Source: Micromonospora violae
GTDB taxonomy: Bacteria > Actinomycetota > Actinomycetes > Mycobacteriales > Micromonosporaceae
Direction of reading: 5' to 3'
Assembly (NCBI RefSeq): GCF_004217135.1
Contig: NZ_SHKK01000001.1
Span: 6,386,001 to 6,450,000 of the forward strand
Length of the DNA stretch: 64,000 nucleotides
Made by a program: the position numbers and the translations under genes. This document shows positions 56,347 through 64,000 of the stretch, in pieces; positions within the stretch are counted from its first letter, which is position 1; every line of letters begins with the position of its first letter. Below the pieces are notes generated by a model. The model ran no database searches. It worked only from the letters and a program-made list of their open reading frames with translations, and was not told the DNA's origin.

Positions 56347-57981
56347 TCAGCGCTGTTCCAACCAGACCGCCGCGTCAATGGGCAGCAGATGACCGGAGCC
56401 CTGCTCGGTGAGTTCGTCGCTGGCGACGAGCGGCTGACCATACCCGTCGATCCGGACCGGCGCGCCGCTGAGGTTGACCACGCAGGTCAGCACTGTCGCG
56501 CCGGCGGTGCGGTCGAAGGCCAGCACACCCGGCTCGCTCTCCCGCCAGGTGACCCCGTCGGCGTCGAGCGCGAGTGCGGGATGGTCGCGGCGGATCCGCA
56601 GCGCGGCCCGGTACAGCTCCAGGGTGGAGCCGGGCACGTCGGTCTGCGCCGTGACGGACAGCGCCCGCCAGACCGCCGGGGCGGGCAGCCAGCTCAGCTC
56701 GCTGCCGGCGGGCCCGAAGCCGTACGGGGCCAGCTCGCCGCTCCACGGGATGGGCACCCGGCAGCCGTCGCGGCTCTCACCGGTACGCAGGAACGCCGGA
56801 TCCTGGCGTAGCTCGTCGGGGAGGTCGAGGACCTCCGGCAGGCCCAGTTCCTCGCCCTGGTAGAGGTAGGCGCAGCCGGGCAGGGCGAGCATCAACAGGC
56901 TGGCGGCCCGGGCCCGGCGCAGCCCTTCGGCGCCGTCGCCGTACCGGGTGACGTGCCGCTGCTTGTCGTGGTTGGACAGCACCCAGGTGGTGGGCGCGCC
57001 GACAACGGCCGCCTCGGCCAACGCGGTGTCGATCACCTTGCGGAACGAGTCGGCCGACCAGGTGGCGTCGAGGAAGTCGAAGCTGAACGCCTGGTGCAAC
57101 TCGTCCGGGCCGATGTAGCGGGCCAGGCGCTGCGGCGTCTCGGCCCACGCCTCGGCGACCGCCATCCGTCCGCCCGGGTAGCTGTCCAGGATGGGCCGCC
57201 AGGAGCGGTAGATCTCGTGTACCTCGTCCTGGTCGAAGTACGGCAGCCGGCCCTTGCCGAGCAGTTCGACCTGACGCTGGCCGGTGGTCATCGAGCTGAA
57301 GCCGACGTCCGGCAGCCCTTCCGCCTTGATCATGCCGTGGGCCACGTCGACGCGGAAGCCGTCCACGCCCCGGTCCAGCCAGAACCGCAGCACGTCCTCG
57401 AACTCGGCGCGGACCTCCGGGTTGCGCCAGTTCAGGTCGGGCTGGGCCGGGTCGAACAGGTGCAGATACCACTGGCCGTCGGCGATCCGGGTCCAGGCGG
57501 GGCCGCCGAAGATGCTCTCCCAGTCGTTCGGCGGCAACTCGCCGTGCGCACCCTGGCCGTCGGCGAAGAGGTAGCGGGCCCGCTCCGGTGAGCCGGGGCC
57601 GGCGGCGAGGGCGGCGGTGAACCAGTGGTGCGCGCTGGAGGTGTGGTTGGGCACCAGGTCGATGATGATCCGCAGGCCGTGGGCGTGCGCGTCGCTGATC
57701 ATCGCGTCGAAGTCGTCGAGGGTGCCGAAGATCGGGTCGACGTCCCGGTAGTCGGCCACGTCGTACCCGCCGTCGATCATCGGCGAGGTGTAGAAGGGGG
57801 TCAGCCAGAGCGCATCCACCCCGAGGTCGCGCAGGTACGGCAGGCGCTGCCGGATGCCCTGGAGGTCGCCGGTGCCGTCGCCGTCGCTGTCGGCGAAGCT
57901 GCGGACGTACACCTGGTAGACGACCGCGGCGCGCCACCAGTCGTCGTCGGTGGCGGGCGGCGGGGTGGTGGTGCTGATCAT
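56347..57981 (-). CDS. GH13 alpha-glucosidase (oligo-1,6-glucosidase type)
   Basis: A 544-residue TIM-barrel enzyme that cuts alpha-glucosidic bonds at oligosaccharide ends. The four GH13 regions are DLVPNH, GFRVDVAH (nucleophile Asp), AVAEAWAE (acid/base Glu) and LSNHDK. The C-terminal beta domain (about 460-544) is complete. ATG 57981 (MISTTTPPPA) is the credible start; the long upstream open frame is antisense to malE and spans lacI out of frame. It has no signal peptide, so it degrades imported maltodextrins in the cytoplasm. A GCAAGA/TCTTGC site lies 26 bp upstream. Confidence 0.94.
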   Translation of the reverse strand: MISTTTPPPATDDDWWRAAVVYQVYVRSFADSDGDGTGDLQGIRQRLPYLRDLGVDALWLTPFYTSPMIDGGYDVADYRDVDPIFGTLDDFDAMISDAHAHGLRIIIDLVPNHTSSAHHWFTAALAAGPGSPERARYLFADGQGAHGELPPNDWESIFGGPAWTRIADGQWYLHLFDPAQPDLNWRNPEVRAEFEDVLRFWLDRGVDGFRVDVAHGMIKAEGLPDVGFSSMTTGQRQVELLGKGRLPYFDQDEVHEIYRSWRPILDSYPGGRMAVAEAWAETPQRLARYIGPDELHQAFSFDFLDATWSADSFRKVIDTALAEAAVVGAPTTWVLSNHDKQRHVTRYGDGAEGLRRARAASLLMLALPGCAYLYQGEELGLPEVLDLPDELRQDPAFLRTGESRDGCRVPIPWSGELAPYGFGPAGSELSWLPAPAVWRALSVTAQTDVPGSTLELYRAALRIRRDHPALALDADGVTWRESEPGVLAFDRTAGATVLTCVVNLSGAPVRIDGYGQPLVASDELTEQGSGHLLPIDAAVWLEQR

Positions 57982-58006
57982 TCGAGCAATATGCCGGCCC
58001 GCCGCT

Positions 58007-58028
58007 GCAAGAGTCAAGCAGATCTTGC
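58007..58028. promoter_or_regulatory. LacI-type operator-like repeat before the glucosidase gene
   Basis: Arms GCAAGA (58007-58012) and TCTTGC (58023-58028) are inverted and 10 bp apart, around the end of the lacI-family gene. Related half-sites occur upstream of malE. Confidence 0.5.
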
Positions 58029-59060
58029 GTAAGAAAGACGTGCGGCGCTCGGCGCGACAGCTGTGGAGCCGCGCACCACCAGCTCCGGGCGGAACAGGTA
58101 CTCCGAGTGCGGGGCGCCGTGCCCGTTGATCTCGTCCACCAGGGCACGGACGGCGGCCACCGCCATCGCGGTGACCGGCTGGCGCATGGTGGTCAGCGGC
58201 GGGTCGGTGAAGGCCATCAGCGGGGAGTCGTCGTAACCCACCACGGAGAGGCCGTCGGGCACGTTGAGGCCACGTTGGCGGGCCGCCCGGATCGCGCCGA
58301 GCGCCATCAGGTCGGAGCCGCAGACCACGCCGGTGACGCCGCGGTCCAGCAGTCGGCCGGCCGCCGCCTCGCCGCCCTCCACTCCGAACAGTGACAGCTC
58401 GGCCAGCGGGCCCAGGTCGGCTTCGGCGACGCCGGCCAGCCGGGTCATCGCGGAGCGCCAGCCGGCCACCTTGCGCTGCACCGGGACGAACCGGTCCGGG
58501 CCGGTGATCAGGCCGATCCGCCGGTGCCCGAGAGCGACCAGGTGGGCGACGGCCAGCTCGGCCGCCTCCCGGTCGTCGCAGGAGACGAAGGGCGCGCCGA
58601 TGCCGGGCACGTACCCGTTGATCATCACGACCGGCAACGGTCGCGCGAGCAGCGCCCGGTAGCGGTCGTGGTTGGCGGCGGTGTCGGCGTGCAGGCCGGA
58701 GACGAAGACGATCCCGGAGACCTGCCGGTCCAGCAGCATCTCGACGTACTCGTCCTCGGTCACGCCACCGGCGGTCTGGGTGCAGAGCACCGGGGTGAAC
58801 CCGCTCTGCGCCAGGGTGGACTCGATGACCTGGGCGAAGGCGGGAAAGATCGGGTTGTCCAGCTCCGGCACCACCAGGCCGACCAGCCCGGCGCTGCGCT
58901 TGCGCAACCGGGCCGGGCGCTCGTATCCGAGCACGTCGAGGGCGGTGAGGACGGCCTGCCGGGTCTCTGCGGCCACGCCGGGGCGGTCGTTGAGCACCCG
59001 CGACACCGTGGCCTCGCTGACTTCGGCCTGCTGGGCGATGTCGGACAGTCGAGCGCGCAT
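58014..59060 (-). CDS. malR: LacI-family regulator, MalR-like
   Basis: A 348-residue repressor. The LacI helix-turn-helix is LSDIAQQAEVSEATVSRVLN with the hinge helix (about 45-60), followed by a periplasmic-binding-like ligand domain (GLVGLVVPELDNPIFPAF; VVGYDDSPLMAFTDPPLTTM). Position between a glucosidase and a maltose importer supports control of maltose use. ATG 59060 is preferred. It is divergent from malE, 199 bp away, with several candidate operators between. Confidence 0.9.
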   Translation of the reverse strand: MRARLSDIAQQAEVSEATVSRVLNDRPGVAAETRQAVLTALDVLGYERPARLRKRSAGLVGLVVPELDNPIFPAFAQVIESTLAQSGFTPVLCTQTAGGVTEDEYVEMLLDRQVSGIVFVSGLHADTAANHDRYRALLARPLPVVMINGYVPGIGAPFVSCDDREAAELAVAHLVALGHRRIGLITGPDRFVPVQRKVAGWRSAMTRLAGVAEADLGPLAELSLFGVEGGEAAAGRLLDRGVTGVVCGSDLMALGAIRAARQRGLNVPDGLSVVGYDDSPLMAFTDPPLTTMRQPVTAMAVAAVRALVDEINGHGAPHSEYLFRPELVVRGSTAVAPSAARLSYARSA

Positions 59061-59080
59061 GGCGGCACTGTAGCCCACCG

Positions 59081-59196
59081 GCAAGTTCTTGCGGGGTCCT
59101 CTGCAAGCCCTTCCATAATCTGCAACCTCTTGCTAACGTCCCCGCAACATGCGAGCGCAGCGGCGCAATGCCATGCGCCGGTTGGCAAGAACTTCC
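59081..59196. promoter_or_regulatory. Cluster of GCAAG/CTTGC operator-like sites, malR-malE region
   Basis: GCAAG-TT-CTTGC at 59081-59092 is a strong inverted repeat. Others are GCAA-CCTC-TTGC at 59122-59133, GCAAGCCCTTCC at 59103-59114 and GCAAGAACTTCC at 59185-59196. A -10-like CATAAT lies at about 59114. The layout suits a LacI-type repressor controlling both divergent genes. Confidence 0.6.
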
Positions 59197-59259
59197 AGAC
59201 GTTTTCCACTGGCGGGTCGCCTTTCCCCCGGCGGACCCGCCATGACGACAGGAGCACCG

Positions 59260-60507
59260 ATGCGCATCCGTACCGCGGGTGTGGTCGCCCTCTTCGCCCT
59301 GGCGCTCGCCGCCTCCGGCTGTGGTGGCGACAGCGACGAGCCGGCCGCGAAGGACACCCCCAAGGCCGCCGACGGCAAACTGGTGATCTGGGCGGACGAC
59401 AAGCGGACCGCCGCCCTCAAGCCGTTCGCCGAGAAGTTCGGCCAGGAGAACGGCGTCACCGTCGAGGTCCAAGCCGTCAGCAAGGACCTGCAAACCAACT
59501 TCGTCACCGCGTCCCAGCAGGGCAGCGGCCCGGACGTGGTGGTCGGCGCGCACGACTGGATCGGCAACCTGGTGCAGAACGGCGCCATCGACCCCGTGCA
59601 GCTCGCCGCCGAGCAGAAGAGCGCGTTCAACGCGACCGCCATCAGGGCGGTCACCTTCAACGGTCAGCTCTACGGCGTGCCGTACGCGCAGGAGAACCTG
59701 GCGCTGATCCGTAACACCGAGCTGGCCCCGGAAGCGCCGAAGACCATCGAGGACCTGGTCGCCACCGGCAAGGCGCTCAAGGCGTCCAAGAAGGCCACCG
59801 AGACGCTCTGCCTCCAGGTCGGTCAGAACGGCGACGCGTACCACATCTACCCGCTGTACACCTCGGCCGGCGGTTACCTCTTCGGGACCGACGCCAACGG
59901 GGACTACGACCCGAAGGACCTGGGCGTGGGCAAGCCCGAGTCGATCGACGCCTTCAAGAAGATCGGCGCGCTCGGCGAGAAGGGCGCGGGTGTGCTCAAG
60001 CGCTCCATCGCGGACACCAACTCGATCGCCACCTTCACCGGCAAGAAGTGCGCGTACCTGGTCTCCGGACCGTGGGCCGTGGCCGACGTCAAGAAGGCCA
60101 ACATCGCCTACGACATCTCGGCGATCCCCGGCTTCGCCGGCGGCAAGGAGGCCCAGCCGTTCGTGGGCGTGCAGGCGTTCTACGTCGCCGCCAAGGGCAA
60201 GAACAAGGCGCTGGCCCAGGAGTTCGTGGCCAACTACACCAGCACCCCCGAGCTGGCCGTCGCGCTCTACAACGCCGAGCCCCGGCCGCCGGCGCTGACC
60301 GCCGCCCTCGAACAGGTCAAGGGCGCCGACCCGGACCTGGCCAAGTTCCAGGAGGCGGGCAGGAACGGTCAGGTGCTCCCCGCCATTCCGGCGATGGCCG
60401 CGATCTGGGACCCGTTCGGCAAGGCCGAGGCCGCCGTCATCGGCGGAGCCGACCCGACCAGCACCGTCACCGCGGCCGGCAAGACCATCTCCGGCCAGAT
60501 CAAGTAA
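59260..60507 (+). CDS. malE: Maltose/maltodextrin-binding lipoprotein
   Basis: A 415-residue solute-binding protein, exported and lipid-anchored. The signal peptide ends in the lipobox AASGC (Cys21), followed by an acidic Gly/Asp linker. The binding domains have KLVIWADDKRTAALKPFAEK, QGSGPDVVVGAHDWIGNLV, GVPYAQENLALIRNTEL and AYLVSGPWAVADVKKANI, typical of MalE. ATG 59260 has AGGAG at 59250-59254. Stop and next start overlap (TAATG). Confidence 0.94.
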   Translation: MRIRTAGVVALFALALAASGCGGDSDEPAAKDTPKAADGKLVIWADDKRTAALKPFAEKFGQENGVTVEVQAVSKDLQTNFVTASQQGSGPDVVVGAHDWIGNLVQNGAIDPVQLAAEQKSAFNATAIRAVTFNGQLYGVPYAQENLALIRNTELAPEAPKTIEDLVATGKALKASKKATETLCLQVGQNGDAYHIYPLYTSAGGYLFGTDANGDYDPKDLGVGKPESIDAFKKIGALGEKGAGVLKRSIADTNSIATFTGKKCAYLVSGPWAVADVKKANIAYDISAIPGFAGGKEAQPFVGVQAFYVAAKGKNKALAQEFVANYTSTPELAVALYNAEPRPPALTAALEQVKGADPDLAKFQEAGRNGQVLPAIPAMAAIWDPFGKAEAAVIGGADPTSTVTAAGKTISGQIK

Positions 60508-62135
60508 TGAGTACGCCGCTGTCCGGCCCGGGGTCTGCCACGCAGACGCCGGGCCGGGAGCCCGTCGGCTCCCGCCTGCCGCGCTCCCGCGACGACGCAC
60601 CGATCACAGTGACCGGGCTCGCCGGCAAGGTGCTCCTGCTCGGCCTGACCGCCGGTGTCGCGGTCTGGGCGGCGTTCCCGCTCATCGCCGCCGGCCTGTG
60701 GGTCGGCCTGGCACTGCTGGCGGCGGCCACCGCCGGGCTGTTCTACCTGTACCTCACCCGTCGGCACATCCCGGCCAAGTACCTGGTCCCCGGCACCCTG
60801 TTCCTGATCGCCTTCCAGGTCTTCCCGGTGCTCTACACCGCCAGCACCGCCTTCACCAACTTCGGGGACGGGCACCGGGGCAGCAAGGACGACGCCATCG
60901 TCGCCATCGAGTCCTCGTCGGTCACCCAGGTGCCCGGATCCGCCGAGTACGCCCTCTCGATCGCCACCACTGGCGACCCGGCCACCGGCGCGCTGGTCTT
61001 CCTGGTCACCGACCCGGGCACCGGGGCGGTCTCCGTCGGCGACACCGACGGGCTGCGCCGCCTCGACCCGGCCGACGTCACGGTCGCCGCCGGGGGCAGG
61101 GTCACCGCCGCCGACGGGTACACCGTGCTGAGCGTCGGCCAGGCCAGCTCCCGCAGCAAGGAGATCACCGACCTGGTGGTGCCCACCCCCGGTGGCGCGC
61201 TGCGCTCCAGCGGTCTGTCCCGCGCCTACGAGGGCACGGCGGTACGGGCGTACGACGCCGGCTGCGACTGCGTCCGGGACACCGAGACCGGCCAGACCTG
61301 GACCGCCGACGACGAGGCGGGTGCCTTCGTCGCCGCCGACGGTGAGCGGTTGACCCAGGGCTGGAAGGTCAACGTCGGGCTGGCCAACTTCACCCGGGTG
61401 CTCACCGACGAGAACATCTCCGGCCCCTTCCTGAGCAGTCTCCTCTGGAACTTCGCCTTCGCCATCGGCTCCACCGGCGGAACGTTCCTGCTCGGCATGC
61501 TGATCGCCCTGGTGCTGCACGCACCCCGGATGCGTGGCACCAACCTCTACCGGGTGGTGCTCGTCCTGCCGTACGCCATGCCGTCGTTCGCGATGCTGCT
61601 GGCCTGGCGGGACATGTTCAACGCCGACTTCGGGCTGATCAACAGCCTGCTCGGGGTGAATGTGGACTGGTTCGGGCACCCCTGGACGGCGCGCTTCGCG
61701 GTCATTCTCGTGCAGCTCTGGCTCGGCTACCCGTACATGTTCCTGGTCGCCACCGGCGCGTTGCAGGCCATCCCGCGCGAGCTGACCGAGGCCACCTCGG
61801 TCGACGGGGCCTCGCCCTGGCAGTCCTTCCGCGCGGTCACCCTCCCGCTGTTGCTGGTCGCGCTCTCCCCGCTGCTGATCTCGTCGTTCGCGTTCAACTT
61901 CAACAACTTCAACGCGATCTACCTGACCACGGAGGGTGCGCCCTTCCCCGCCGACAACCCGGCCAACGGCGCCACCGACCTGCTCATCACGTACACCTAC
62001 CGGCTGGCCTTCGGCGGGCAGGGCGCGCAGTTCGGCTTCGCGGCCGCGATCTCACTGTTCATCTTCGCCATCGTCGCGGTGGTCTCCGCGGTCAGCTTCC
62101 GGCGGACCCGCAAACAGGAAGAGGTGTACGCGTGA
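60507..62135 (+). CDS. malF: Maltose transporter permease, MalF-type
   Basis: A 542-residue ABC permease with about eight transmembrane helices and a large periplasmic loop (about 115-300), as in MalF. The EAA motif that contacts the ATPase is EATSVDGASPWQSFRAVTLP. The two proteins share an overlap: malE stop/malF start are TAATG, and malF stop/malG start overlap by 4 nt. No ATPase gene (msiK/malK) is in this window; in actinomycetes one is often shared and elsewhere. Confidence 0.95.
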   Translation: MSTPLSGPGSATQTPGREPVGSRLPRSRDDAPITVTGLAGKVLLLGLTAGVAVWAAFPLIAAGLWVGLALLAAATAGLFYLYLTRRHIPAKYLVPGTLFLIAFQVFPVLYTASTAFTNFGDGHRGSKDDAIVAIESSSVTQVPGSAEYALSIATTGDPATGALVFLVTDPGTGAVSVGDTDGLRRLDPADVTVAAGGRVTAADGYTVLSVGQASSRSKEITDLVVPTPGGALRSSGLSRAYEGTAVRAYDAGCDCVRDTETGQTWTADDEAGAFVAADGERLTQGWKVNVGLANFTRVLTDENISGPFLSSLLWNFAFAIGSTGGTFLLGMLIALVLHAPRMRGTNLYRVVLVLPYAMPSFAMLLAWRDMFNADFGLINSLLGVNVDWFGHPWTARFAVILVQLWLGYPYMFLVATGALQAIPRELTEATSVDGASPWQSFRAVTLPLLLVALSPLLISSFAFNFNNFNAIYLTTEGAPFPADNPANGATDLLITYTYRLAFGGQGAQFGFAAAISLFIFAIVAVVSAVSFRRTRKQEEVYA

Positions 62136-63031
62136 GCGTGCTCCACCGCAATCGCACCCTCAACCGAATCGGCCGGCGGCGTACCCGGTGGTTGGCCGAG
62201 GTCGGCTGGCGGCACCTGGTCGCCCTGCTCGGCGTGTTGTTCAGCCTGTTCCCGATCGTGTTCGTGCTCTCCGCCGCGCTCAACCCCCTCGGCACCCTGT
62301 CCACCACCGATCTGGTGCCGACCGGCGGGGTCTCCCTCGGCAACTTCGGTGGGCTGTTCGAGCGAACCGCCTTCGGGCGATGGTTCCTCAACTCGCTGCT
62401 GATCGCCGGGCTGGCGTCGTTCGCGTCGGTGTTCCTCTCGGCGCTCGCCGCGTACGCCTTCTCCCGGATGCGCTTCCGCGGTCGCCGGGTGGGGCTGCTC
62501 TCGCTGCTCCTGATCCAGATGTTCCCGCAGTTCCTGGCGATCGTGGCGATCTACCTGATCTTCGGCGCGATCACCGACCTGTGGCCGTCGATCGGCTTCA
62601 ACACCCCCTGGGGCCTGTTGCTGCTCTACCTGGGTGGCGCGCTCGGGGTGAACACCTGGTTGATGAAGGGTTTCTTCGACACGCTGCCCCGGGAGTTGGA
62701 CGAGTCGGCGACGGTGGACGGCGCCTCACACGCCCAGGTCTACTTCCGCATCATGCTGCCGCTGGTGGCGCCGATCCTGGCGGTCGCCGGGCTGTTGGCC
62801 TTCATCGGCACCATCAACGAGTTCCTGATGGCCAACGTCTTCCTCACCAGCACCGACTCCAAGACCCTGGCGGTGGGCATGTACGGCCTGCTGGAAGGGA
62901 ACGAGCGCAACAACAACTTCGGCATTTTCGCGGCCGGCACCCTGCTGACCGCGATCCCGACGGTGCTGGTCTTCCAGTTCCTCCAGCGGTACATCGTCTC
63001 CGGGCTGACCTCCGGGGCAGTCAAGGGATGA
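62132..63031 (+). CDS. malG: Maltose transporter permease, MalG-type
   Basis: A 299-residue permease with six predicted helices. The EAA motif is DESATVDGASHAQVYFRIML; other signatures are NSLLIAGLASFASVFLSAL and AFIGTINEFLMANVFLT. GTG 62132 overlaps the malF stop by 4 nt (GTGA). The C-terminus is complete. Confidence 0.95.
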   Translation: MSVLHRNRTLNRIGRRRTRWLAEVGWRHLVALLGVLFSLFPIVFVLSAALNPLGTLSTTDLVPTGGVSLGNFGGLFERTAFGRWFLNSLLIAGLASFASVFLSALAAYAFSRMRFRGRRVGLLSLLLIQMFPQFLAIVAIYLIFGAITDLWPSIGFNTPWGLLLLYLGGALGVNTWLMKGFFDTLPRELDESATVDGASHAQVYFRIMLPLVAPILAVAGLLAFIGTINEFLMANVFLTSTDSKTLAVGMYGLLEGNERNNNFGIFAAGTLLTAIPTVLVFQFLQRYIVSGLTSGAVKG

Positions 63032-63202
63032 GACCGGGGGTGGTCGATCCCCGGGGTGACGCGAGGTAGGGTGCTTCGGCACCGCGCCGACGCTGCTTCG
63101 CGAGAGCGGGCCAGCGAACGTGTTGCGGGCCTGGTTCACTAGCCGCTGGCGGCGGCCCGCCGCCCTTCAAACGCCGTCCGGTGCTGTCCCGGGGAGACTT
63201 TC

Positions 63203-63925
63203 GTGCAACTGTCGATCTTGATGCCGGTCTACAACGAGGCGGACCGCGTCGCGGAGGCCCTGAAGCAGGCGCTCGCCGTGCAGTACCCGTGTGAGATCGA
63301 GATCGTGGTTGTCGATGACGGCAGCACGGACGGCACCGCGGAGATCCTCGCTGGGATGGATGACGCGCGGCTGCGGGTCGTCACCCACCCGCGCAACGCC
63401 GGCAAGGGCGCGGCGATCAAGACGGCCGTGGACAGCGCCCGTGGCGAGTACATGGTGATCCTGGACGCCGACCTGGAGTACGACCCCCAGGACATTCCGA
63501 AGCTGTTGGCCCCGGTGCTGGAGGGGAACGCGACCGTCGTCTACGGCAACCGCACCTTCGGCAGCCACAGCGCGTACAGCTTCTGGTACGTGGTCGGAAA
63601 CCGGGGCGTCACCACCGCGGCGAACGTATTATTCAATTCCTACATCGGCGACCTGGAAACGTGCTTCAAACTGATGCCGGTGGAGTTGTACCGGTCGCTG
63701 GACATCCGGTCCCGTGGGTTCGGCATGGAGGCCGAGGTGACGGGCAAACTGCTGCGCCGGCGGATCCGCCCCTACGACGTGCCGATCACCTACCGGGCGC
63801 GGGGTCGTACCGAGGGCAAGAAGATCACTTGGCGGGACGGAGTCGAGGCGTTGTGGATCCTGGGCCGGGAACGGGCCCGGCGTCGTCCTGGCGGTATCCC
63901 CGCCAAGACGCTCGCTGACCGATGA
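63203..63925 (+). CDS. DPM1-like glycosyltransferase family 2
   Basis: A 240-residue GT2 enzyme: SILMPVYNEADRV, VVVDDGSTDGTAEIL, ILDADLEYDPQD (DxD motif) and GMEAEVTGKLLRRRI, in the style of dolichyl/polyprenyl-phosphate sugar synthases (DPM1, GtrB). It lacks C-terminal transmembrane helices, so it is a soluble or peripheral enzyme. GTG 63203 has GGGGAGACT upstream. The stop overlaps the next ATG (ATGA), so the two are coupled. It may supply polyprenyl-linked sugar to a glycosyltransferase next door. Confidence 0.88.
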   Translation: MQLSILMPVYNEADRVAEALKQALAVQYPCEIEIVVVDDGSTDGTAEILAGMDDARLRVVTHPRNAGKGAAIKTAVDSARGEYMVILDADLEYDPQDIPKLLAPVLEGNATVVYGNRTFGSHSAYSFWYVVGNRGVTTAANVLFNSYIGDLETCFKLMPVELYRSLDIRSRGFGMEAEVTGKLLRRRIRPYDVPITYRARGRTEGKKITWRDGVEALWILGRERARRRPGGIPAKTLADR

Positions 63926-64000
63926 CGTCCACCAAGCGCCGGGGCTCGGCCATGATCGCCCGGGTCGTCGTGGCGCTCGTCGGGGTGGGCTGCCTCCTCC
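63922..64000 (+). CDS. Membrane protein, truncated by the window edge
   Basis: Starts at ATG 63922 inside the stop of the GT2 gene (ATGA overlap). The 26 visible residues are a short basic start (TSTKRRGSAMIAR) and the first half of a transmembrane helix (VVVALVGVGCLL). The neighbour suggests a glycosyltransferase or lipid-linked sugar membrane protein; not enough is seen to say. Confidence 0.55.
   Translation, partial: MTSTKRRGSAMIARVVVALVGVGCLL

Noticed and set aside
56347..60600. Minus-strand open frame of 1,417 residues through glucosidase, lacI and malE regions
   Set aside because: Only the last 544 residues form the GH13 enzyme; the rest is antisense or out of frame with malR and malE.

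Overview
The window is a chromosomal segment of a high-GC actinomycete. Frequent GTG starts, Actinobacteria-specific genes (the Glp/SepX pair, DUF4383 membrane proteins) and protein style suggest Micromonosporaceae, close to Micromonospora or Salinispora. No species is claimed. It splits into an integrated mobile element on the left and a mostly conserved chromosome on the right.

Bases 1-2290 hold the end of a gephyrin-like molybdotransferase gene (Glp/MoeA), a RimJ-type acetyltransferase, a SepX/GlpR-type divisome membrane protein and tRNA-Ala(CGC). The tRNA 3' end is the attachment site of an actinomycete integrative and conjugative element (AICE, pSAM2 type) of about 14.8 kb, bounded by a perfect 26-bp direct repeat (2262-2287 and 17069-17094). 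Its core is a minus-strand set: DUF2637 spread protein, FtsK-like TraB, RepSA-like initiator, excisionase and tyrosine integrase, preceded by four small genes. Its plus-strand half is accessory: a GntR-type regulator fused to a P-loop kinase, translationally coupled to a guanylate-kinase-like protein; a membrane-anchored protein; an IS110-family insertion; a HAD hydrolase; and, on the minus strand, a membrane pentapeptide-repeat protein flanked by short direct repeats. A small GntR regulator sits at the right end. Just outside the right att site lies an internally deleted integrase remnant, so the tRNA site was used at least once before.

Bases 17400-25800 are a lineage-specific chromosomal mix: GNAT acetyltransferase, Gfo/Idh/MocA oxidoreductase, ferritin-like/membrane fusion, Sfp-type phosphopantetheinyl transferase, and a secreted VWA protein with a coupled partner. 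Bases 25800-38900 are housekeeping: protein O-mannosyltransferase divergent from rsmI, then metG, tatD, rsmA-ispE, an ABC-F ATPase and two tandem DUF4383 proteins. Bases 38960-48940 carry a TetR regulator next to a fatty-acid desaturase with a strong palindromic operator, tRNA-Gln(TTG), glmU-prs, rplY-pth and a sulfate-activation set (cysQ, cysD-cysN).

Bases 49000-56200 hold galK-galE, a CorC-like CBS protein, trpS, a 2'-5' RNA ligase family protein, a YihY/BrkB membrane protein coupled to a YtrA-type GntR regulator, and a small acidic protein. Bases 56350-63030 are a maltose/maltodextrin module: GH13 alpha-glucosidase, LacI-type regulator and a divergent ABC importer (malE-malF-malG), with GCAAG/CTTGC operator-like sites in the control regions. 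The window ends with a DPM1-like glycosyltransferase coupled to a truncated membrane gene. Several intergenic gaps carry long perfect palindromes, probably bidirectional terminators or dispersed repeats. All assignments come from reading the sequence; no searches were run.
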